12,524 nucleotides of DNA from Chloroflexota bacterium (GTDB lineage: Bacteria > Chloroflexota > Dormibacteria > Aeolococcales > Aeolococcaceae): positions 3,939 to 16,462 of the forward strand of contig DNAU01000053.1 in NCBI GenBank assembly GCA_003491925.1. The letters are read 5' to 3'. The position numbers were made by a program, and so were the translations under genes. Shown here in pieces: positions 8,040 through 12,524 of this stretch (within the stretch, counting starts at the first letter, position 1; the number at the start of each line of letters is the position of its first letter). Below the pieces are notes generated by a model. The model was not told the DNA's origin and ran no database searches. It saw nothing but the letters and a program-made list of their open reading frames with translations.

Positions 8040-8398
8040 GCACAAACCAACGCGCCTCCCGAACTGCGGCCCAGAACGCTCTGGTCTTGGCCGGAGCTGC
8101 CGCGACGCGCGCAGTCGGGCTCTGTGGAGTCGGCGAGCGACCGGCGCACCGCAAAGAGCCACTCGTATTGGTCAGGACGTCGTGCGTTCACAATGGACCG
8201 ACAATCTCCCACCACTGTCGCCCTCGCGGTCGACAATACGCCCCACGCCGACCTCCTCGCAAGGGACACGTGCCAAGCGGAAGCAGCGAAGCGCTCGAAA
8301 ACAACCTGCTCGGACCGTTCTGAAGATCGACTGGCCCAAGGAATGTACGTCCACTGATCCACTTCCCCTAGGTCTGACGGCCCATCTTAGAGGGGCCT

Positions 8399-8415
8399 CC
8401 TAGCCTGCGGCTAGG
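8399..8415. repeat. Perfect hairpin, 7-bp stem and 3-nt loop
   Basis: CCTAGCC-TGC-GGCTAGG forms a perfect stem. A second, weaker pair (GGCCC near 8380 and GGGCC near 8394) lies directly beside it. It sits about 255 bases behind the lipoprotein stop and 420 bases before the LuxR start. There is no T-run on either side, so it is not a standard intrinsic terminator. It may still end the lipoprotein transcript or act as a protein-binding site. Confidence 0.35.
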
Positions 8416-8617
8416 CATCATCAGTACCAAGCCGCACGTACCGACGGCGCGAGGCTTGGACAGGGCAAGCGTCCTAGCAAGCGGTGAGAGCCAGCACGAA
8501 CGAGTAGTGGCCCTCACCGAAGCCGGTGGGCAGAGCTCACTGCGGGGGCGCGGTCCATGTCCGATCGAAGCATCGGCCTGTCATTTCCCGTTGGAGAGCC
8601 CTGCCACAGAGATACCG

Positions 8618-8633
8618 GGTGGCACGTGCAACC
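8618..8633. repeat. Near-perfect 16-bp palindrome behind the lipoprotein gene
   Basis: GGTGGCACGTGCAACC is symmetrical around GCACGTGC with one mismatched pair. It lies 35 bases behind the lipoprotein stop codon. It resembles an operator half-site pair, but its place behind the gene makes a regulatory role uncertain, and chance is possible. Confidence 0.25.
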
Positions 8634-8667
8634 TGTCTGCGTGGACATGCGCCCGTGCGCCATTGCA

Positions 8668-9756
8668 TCACTCTAGGGTCACCGGCACCACGGTGCCATC
8701 GGCTTGCACGATCAGGGTTCGTGTTCCATCGAACGGGTTGTCCCCCACGCTCCCCGTGGTCACCGCCAAGAATACGTCGCCCGACTCCGGACGCCTGGCA
8801 AGCGATGTGAACTGGCCCGCAAACGTTGCCACGGGGGAGCTTCCGCCCAGGAGCCACACCTCAACCCGCCCGCTGGACGAAGCCGGCAGAGTCTGTGTAA
8901 GCACTGTTTCGTCATTGGCGCTCATCACAGCGCTTTGGCCACTGTAGCTCGCAACCGCAACCATGTCGGAGACGCGGACGACGCGGCTGCTAACTCCGAT
9001 ACCCGTTGGGGGTCCTGCCTGGGCAGGCGACAAGCCCACCTCCTCGACCATGTACGCGCCATCCTCCGACACCGTGGAGACGAGCACTTGGTCATTGCTG
9101 AGGTTGATGGACCGCACCAGCCGGAAGGGGGAGATCGAGTACTCATCGACCTCAGTCGTCCAGCTGAGACTGTCGAAGATGACGGAGAGGAGATTGTGAC
9201 TGGCGCTGCACGAGCCCAGCAGTGGCACGATGGTTGTCCCGTTCGCCTTCGCTTCGACGGTACCAAGCGTCGTGGCTGACTTCCCCAAAGTGACGTAGTG
9301 CATCTGCGCAGAGACCGGCGATGCTGGCGCAACACTCTGCAGCTCGCAGAGGTGCGCGCTGTCGTCCGCCCACATCCACTGTCCCGTGACACTACCTAGG
9401 GTCGATCCGGTGAGACTTCGAATCCCGTCCTCGGTAGACACGAAGGAGGCACCGTCAGGAGCCGTTCCGCTGAACTTCGCCGGCACGCCCGACGCCCCAG
9501 GATTGCGAATCGTCCCGACGTCGTGGCCACTCCAATCCACGATATCGAGCCGGCTGGGGACCCCGTTGCCGACGGGCACGACCAGCACGTCTTCGCCAGG
9601 CGTCGCTGAGAGCCACTGCGGCGACGGTGACGGCTCGGTCGGCCGAACGGCACTATGGCTCGGTGCCGCCGAGCCGTCACACCCCACCAGCGCCACCGCC
9701 GTCAGCGTGGCGGCAGTAGTAAGAACCCTACGGATCCGACCGGCGCAACTCCACAC
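8668..9756 (-). CDS. Putative lipoprotein with propeller-like beta repeats
   Basis: The protein has 362 residues from a GTG start, with AAGG eight bases upstream. The N-terminus is basic (GRIRR), then hydrophobic, and ends in the lipobox LVGC with the lipid-carrying Cys at 26. A short Ser/Pro linker follows (about 27-48). The rest is a run of short beta-type segments with recurring turns such as TAPDGASFVS, WADDSAHL, VSEDGAYMV and MSANDETVL. This is the pattern of WD40/TolB-like propellers, with the Asp-Gly turns seen in such blades. No catalytic motif is visible. The gene lies 21 bases behind the stop of the DUF2690-like gene and surely shares its transcript. Its general shape resembles the N-terminal region of the RHS protein, so both may be surface sensors or binding platforms. 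The function is unknown. Confidence 0.85.
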   Translation of the reverse strand: MWSCAGRIRRVLTTAATLTAVALVGCDGSAAPSHSAVRPTEPSPSPQWLSATPGEDVLVVPVGNGVPSRLDIVDWSGHDVGTIRNPGASGVPAKFSGTAPDGASFVSTEDGIRSLTGSTLGSVTGQWMWADDSAHLCELQSVAPASPVSAQMHYVTLGKSATTLGTVEAKANGTTIVPLLGSCSASHNLLSVIFDSLSWTTEVDEYSISPFRLVRSINLSNDQVLVSTVSEDGAYMVEEVGLSPAQAGPPTGIGVSSRVVRVSDMVAVASYSGQSAVMSANDETVLTQTLPASSSGRVEVWLLGGSSPVATFAGQFTSLARRPESGDVFLAVTTGSVGDNPFDGTRTLIVQADGTVVPVTLE

Positions 9757-9777
9757 GCTCAGCGCCTTAATACCCGC

Positions 9778-10530
9778 CTAGCTCCAGCACGAGGTGAGGT
9801 AATCCATATTGTCAGCGTCCGCGTAGTCCATAGAACCGGTGCAGGGCGTTCCCGAGGCGCCGTCCAGCATGCTGGTGTAGATGTCGCTGTACTGGGTGCT
9901 CGAGTACCCGTAGCCACCACCGTTATAGACGTAACCGGGGTGACAACTGTTAGAGTAGTACCCATACCAGCCGCAGCTCGTCGAATACAGGATCTCGGCG
10001 TCAAGATCGCCAGCAATGGCGTCCGTTGTCCAAGTGACCGTCCAGTTGGCCTGGCAGAAGTTCGACCAGTAGATCCCGAGGTCGGTTTCCGAGTATCCAG
10101 AGTCCACGTTGTAGACGGTTCCACCGTACGCGGTCTGAAGGAGTTGCTGGTTATAGGTGCAACCGTAGGCAACCGGATCCTGGTTGTTGCACGACGCCCC
10201 CAGACACCCGTTGCCGCCGCCCCCAGGAAGGCTTTGAGGGGTACCCCCAACACCCCCACCTGAACCGCAGAGGCTGATGTACTGGGCAGACGTCGTGTTA
10301 CCGCCGGCCAATTGTCGTTCACACCACACCTGCGTTTCCGTGAGGGGTGGCTGGGCGGCACTTCCCTGGGAGGCAGGCTGAGGGTTCGGCGGCCCCGATC
10401 CGGCTAGGGCCGGCGTCGCCTGGACACCCAATACGAGGACGCACCCGGTGACCAGCGTGCCAAGTCGGGCGGCTAGGGATAAGCGCCGGAACCTGCGTGC
10501 CATTATTCCGCGGAGAGTCGGCAGTCTCAT
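9778..10530 (-). CDS. Cys-rich secreted protein with DUF2690-like region
   Basis: The protein has 250 residues. The ATG at 10530 is preceded by AAGGAG at five bases, so the start is secure. Residues 1-43 form a long Sec signal (several Arg, then LGTLVTGCVLVLGV, with cleavage likely after ATPALA). The mature part opens with a Pro/Gln/Ser/Gly linker. From about residue 113, CNNQDPVAYGC, then IYWSNFCQANWTVTW, follow the DUF2690 pattern of a Cys, DP, a second Cys, a strand segment, then a Cys and a Trp. The mature protein has ten Cys, an even number suited to disulfides outside the cell. The C-terminal part is Gly/Tyr-rich (CGWYGYYSNSCHPGYVYNGG). The role of DUF2690 is unknown; it is common in secreted proteins of actinomycetes. 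It is the first gene of an operon with the lipoprotein behind it. Confidence 0.85.
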   Translation of the reverse strand: MRLPTLRGIMARRFRRLSLAARLGTLVTGCVLVLGVQATPALAGSGPPNPQPASQGSAAQPPLTETQVWCERQLAGGNTTSAQYISLCGSGGGVGGTPQSLPGGGGNGCLGASCNNQDPVAYGCTYNQQLLQTAYGGTVYNVDSGYSETDLGIYWSNFCQANWTVTWTTDAIAGDLDAEILYSTSCGWYGYYSNSCHPGYVYNGGGYGYSSTQYSDIYTSMLDGASGTPCTGSMDYADADNMDYLTSCWS

Positions 10531-10535
10531 ACGAT

Positions 10536-10541
10536 CTCCTT
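10536..10541 (-). promoter_or_regulatory. Ribosome binding site of the secreted DUF2690-like gene
   Basis: AAGGAG on the minus strand, five bases before the ATG at 10530, is a near-ideal Shine-Dalgarno site. It rules out the internal ATG at codon 10 as the main start. Confidence 0.8.
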
Positions 10542-10830
10542 CATCGTACGCTCATCATGTAGGCATCCACGGTGGAATGTAGTGGTTGGCCCCTGACCGG
10601 ACTATCCCTCGCGGAGCGATTCCACGGTGAGGGTAGCCTGGCTCACCCTCCGGGTGATGCCCCCAACGCGCCCATCCGTGGTGGCCCGCAGGAACCACTC
10701 CGCCACCAGCTCGGAGACGCTGATCCTGGGTCGGAGAACCAGGTGAAGACTGAGCGTCCGATGAGACTTTCGTTAGCCCCGTGCGCCGCCATGGCCCCGA
10801 GCCGGCGGCGGCGGCAGCGCACCGTCGTCT
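10542..10830. other. Intergenic stretch between the secreted-protein operon and the relaxase remnant
   Basis: This spacer must hold the promoter of the minus-strand operon. On that strand a TACATT box (10576-10581) is the best -10 candidate, with no clear -35. The word TCCACGGTG occurs twice in direct orientation (10566-10574 and 10621-10629). A small hairpin, TCACCC-TCC-GGGTGA, lies near 10642-10656, and GGTGAG/CTCACC pair just before it. On the plus strand a frame ending near 10949 reads VVFGRFGHEDLRSILADAV, which may be a frame-shifted piece of the relaxase gene. No gene is called here. Confidence 0.4.
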
Positions 10831-12294
10831 TTGGTCGATTCGGCCACGAGGACTTGCGCTCCATCCTGGCTGACGCGGTCAGTACGCCGCGCTGGCAGCG
10901 AGGTGATGAGAGAGACGGGGCGGCTGGGGATCGAGGAGCTGATCTGTAGCGGCCTCCCGTACTCGGTCGGCGACCGGGTGGCCTTGCTCGGCAAGCACGT
11001 GACCCACCGGCCCAGGGTGTCTGTGGACGGCGCCCCGCTGCTGCGCGCGGACGGATCTCCCCGGATGCAGCGGATGACTGTCCCGCGGCGCACCCGGGGC
11101 GAGGTGATCGCCATCGATATGGGTGCCCACACTCTCCGCATCCGGACCGACGCCCACGGGCGGCGGCCGAGCCGCGTGGTCACCCTCACCGCCCAGGAGG
11201 CGGCTGGCGAGAGCCCGCAGAGCCCGGTGCGGCTGGGCCACGGCTACGCCATGACCGTGGCCATCGCCCAGGCCCAGGGGTGGTCCGACAGCTACCTGGT
11301 GCTCTCGGCCTCGCGACTCACCGGCCTCGAGCAGACCTATACCGCCCAGACCCGGGCCACCCGGTGCACCCGCCTCTACGCCGGCGCCGACCGGGTCCTG
11401 GGCGGCGACATGGCCGGGGACTGGCTGGAGGTGCGCGACCGGGTCAAGGACGTGCTGGCCGAGAACCTGGTGCGGCCGACGCGCAAGGTGACCACCCTCG
11501 ACTACCTCGGTCCCGGCGAACGAGCGGTCTTCGAGGAGCGCTTCACCATCCCTCGACAGAGCCCGCCGGCGCTCGACTCCCCCGCCTCGCCGGCGCAGCG
11601 AGATCTGGCGGAGCGCCTGGGCCGGCCGGTGCCGGACAACGCCTCCTGGTTGGAGGCCTCGGCCGCGGTCGACCTCGCCCATGGCCATGCCCCCGGCACG
11701 CAGGCGGTCGCGTGGCTCGGCCAGCTCGGCATCCCCGCCTCGGATGGCTGGCGGCGGGTCGCGGCGGCCCTCGAGGGGCAGGAGGTCCGCAATCCCCTCC
11801 CCCACCAGCCGATCCCGTCGCGCGAGGGCCGGGCCGCCGCGGAGCGCGACCCTCACCTCGCCGCCATCGAGCAGCTGCTGGCGGCGCCGCCGTCCGAGCA
11901 GCTCGACGCCGCCGAGCGGTACCGCCGCGAGCGCCCGCTGGTGGCAGCCTCGGCGGCCACCTCCCCTCCGGATGCAGTGCCGGAGCGGATCCGGGCTCGG
12001 GCGAATGCCGCCACCGCGCCGGCTGACTCCTCTCCGCCCGCCTCTGAGGCCGCGCGGGCCCAGGCGGTCCGCAGTCCGCGGCCCAGCCCCGGCGACGACA
12101 TCCCCACGGTTCGCAGCCCCAGACCGAGCCCCGGCGACGATGTCCCCACCGTCGAGCCCCCGGGGCCGCACGGCGTGCGGGCGCCGAGCTTCACGCAGGA
12201 GGACGAGCGGCGGCGCCGCGAAGAGCTCGGCCGCGAGGCCGCCGAGCAGGCTCGCCACCAAGCCGAACGGCAACGGCGACCCCGACAGTCGTAG
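10831..12294 (+). CDS. C-terminal helicase part of a conjugative relaxase (TrwC/TraA type), truncated
   Basis: The frame is 487 codons from a TTG with no ribosome site; the first codons that fit the family are the GTG/ATG pair at 10903-10906 (VMRETGRLGIEELICSGLPY). The later part reads SVGDRVALLGKHV, then an insertion, then RGEVIAIDMGAHTLRI, and the UvrD-type C-terminal block GHGYAMTVAIAQAQGWSDSY (about 136-155) followed by LEQTYTAQTRATRCTRLYAG (about 166-185). In TrwC/TraA relaxase-helicases this is the 2B/motif V-VI end, usually HGYAxTVHKAQG and YVALSRAR. Here the usual His-Lys is replaced by Ile-Ala-Gln. The relaxase domain, the Walker A site and motifs II-III are missing. The rest (about 230-487) is Ala/Arg/Pro-rich with a twofold 14-residue repeat. 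It is most likely a remnant of a transfer gene; coding into a stable product is uncertain. Confidence 0.7.
   Translation: MVDSATRTCAPSWLTRSVRRAGSEVMRETGRLGIEELICSGLPYSVGDRVALLGKHVTHRPRVSVDGAPLLRADGSPRMQRMTVPRRTRGEVIAIDMGAHTLRIRTDAHGRRPSRVVTLTAQEAAGESPQSPVRLGHGYAMTVAIAQAQGWSDSYLVLSASRLTGLEQTYTAQTRATRCTRLYAGADRVLGGDMAGDWLEVRDRVKDVLAENLVRPTRKVTTLDYLGPGERAVFEERFTIPRQSPPALDSPASPAQRDLAERLGRPVPDNASWLEASAAVDLAHGHAPGTQAVAWLGQLGIPASDGWRRVAAALEGQEVRNPLPHQPIPSREGRAAAERDPHLAAIEQLLAAPPSEQLDAAERYRRERPLVAASAATSPPDAVPERIRARANAATAPADSSPPASEAARAQAVRSPRPSPGDDIPTVRSPRPSPGDDVPTVEPPGPHGVRAPSFTQEDERRRREELGREAAEQARHQAERQRRPRQS
12067..12150 (+). repeat. Tandem repeat, two units of 42 bases, in the relaxase tail
   Basis: Two units encode VRSPRPSPGDDIPT and VRSPRPSPGDDVPT back to back (12067-12108 and 12109-12150). 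The protein copies differ at one residue while the DNA differs at several wobble positions, so the repeat is not recent and the reading frame was kept under selection for some time. It forms part of a disordered Pro/Ser/Asp tail. Confidence 0.8.
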
Positions 12295-12322
12295 TGAGCT
12301 CCTCTGCAATACTGGCCACCGG

Positions 12323-12524
12323 CTAGGTGCCCCTGGTGAGATCGGACAGCACCAGGGCCCGACGCATGCCCGAGGACATCACGATGAAGCTCAGGCCGGC
12401 ATCCAGGTACGGTCACCGGGATGGTGACCGCGCCCACCCGGCGCAGCAGGGGTTTCAGCTCACGCCCGGGGCGCGTCAGGTTCCAGAAGGCGCCTGGCCT
12501 GGTCCTCCTGCATCAGCGGCTCGA
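12323..12524 (-). pseudogene. Possible decayed minus-strand gene, three broken frame pieces
   Basis: Three adjoining minus-strand pieces in different frames each look protein-like. Nearest the window edge, EPLMQEDQARRLLEPDAPRA ends in TGA at 12460-12462. Next, ELKPLLRRVGAVTIPVTVP is open in another frame. Last, YLDAGLSFIVMSSGMRRALV then LSDLTRGT ends in TAG at 12323-12325. The second shift falls at the hairpin at 12410-12430. If joined, they give the end of one protein facing the relaxase gene. I do not recognise the family. It could also be a chance effect of GC-rich DNA, or sequencing errors in an intact gene. Confidence 0.25.
12410..12430. repeat. Perfect inverted repeat, 8-bp stem and 5-nt loop
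   Basis: CGGTCACC, then GGGAT, then GGTGACCG form a perfect GC-rich hairpin about 115 bases behind the relaxase stop. No T-run follows on either strand. It may help end the relaxase transcript, may be a site of the mobile element, or may lie inside the decayed gene that crosses it. Confidence 0.45.

Larger units (their letters stand above)
7979..8667. other. Gene-poor spacer between the LuxR gene and the lipoprotein gene
   Basis: The stretch of 689 bases contains no gene I trust. One open frame on the minus strand (7994-8362, GTG start, 122 residues) ends 15 bases before the LuxR start, but it has no proper ribosome site, no recognisable domain and mixed codon use. The spacer holds an imperfect inverted repeat just before the LuxR start, a seven-base-pair hairpin at 8399-8415 and a near-palindrome behind the lipoprotein stop. 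It should contain the end of the lipoprotein transcript and the LuxR promoter; I could not point to a good -35/-10 pair. Confidence 0.5.

Noticed and set aside
7665..8357. A 230-codon plus-strand frame across the LuxR gene and the spacer
   Set aside because: It is Ser/Arg-rich, without domain or ribosome site, and runs antisense to the clear LuxR helix-turn-helix.
7994..8362. A 122-codon minus-strand frame ending 15 bases before the LuxR gene
   Set aside because: It has a GTG start with no proper ribosome site, no recognisable domain, and codon use not clearly better than other frames. It could be reinstated if homologues were found.
10879..12309. A 476-codon open frame on the minus strand, antisense to the relaxase remnant
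   Set aside because: It is an Arg/Gly/Ala-rich shadow without any motif, while the plus strand shows the UvrD-type C-terminal motifs.

Overview
The window is GC-rich DNA from a bacterium. Strong Shine-Dalgarno sites, GTG/TTG starts, a lipobox, a DUF2690-type secreted protein and actinobacterial-style RHS repeats suggest a monoderm, GC-rich lineage (Actinomycetota, or a soil relative such as Dormibacterota or Chloroflexota). The lineage is an inference and the sequence does not fix it.

Layout. Everything recognisable from the left edge to about 10530 is on the minus strand; one recognisable gene at the right is on the plus strand. From left to right: (1) positions 1-86, a short fragment of an RHS core domain with no start codon, cut by the window edge, which looks like an orphan RHS tip; (2) 119-361, a small two-helix membrane protein directly behind the big RHS gene; (3) 369-6872, a secreted RHS/YD-repeat protein of 2167 residues; (4) 6873-7510, a gene-free spacer with a nine-base direct repeat; (5) 7511-7978, a small LuxR-type DNA-binding protein; (6) 7979-8667, a gene-poor spacer with hairpins; (7) 8668-9756 and 9778-10530, a two-gene operon for a lipoprotein with propeller-like repeats and a Cys-rich secreted DUF2690-like protein; (8) 10531 to about 10830, an intergenic stretch before the plus-strand gene; (9) 10831-12294, the C-terminal helicase part of a conjugative relaxase (TrwC/TraA type) without its N-terminal relaxase and helicase motor; (10) 12295-12524, a tail with a hairpin and what may be a decayed minus-strand gene.

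How the parts may work together. The RHS protein is the centre of the window. In order it carries an export signal, a propeller-like region, a Pro/Ser linker, a lysozyme-like lytic transglycosylase domain, a Cys-rich stretch, a golvesin-C-like beta domain, DUF6531, a long YD-repeat shell, the RHS core with an exact PxxxxDPxGL self-cleavage motif, and a unique 154-residue tail. A tiny membrane protein follows the tail at once, and a displaced second RHS tip follows that. This is the known layout of polymorphic RHS toxin loci: toxin tip, immunity gene, orphan tip. The wall-cutting domain in the same chain suggests a one-piece exported toxin able to open peptidoglycan. The toxin and immunity roles are inferred. 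The secreted DUF2690 protein and the lipoprotein make up a second surface-protein operon, and the LuxR protein is a candidate local regulator. The relaxase remnant suggests that the region is, or lies beside, an old integrated conjugative element.
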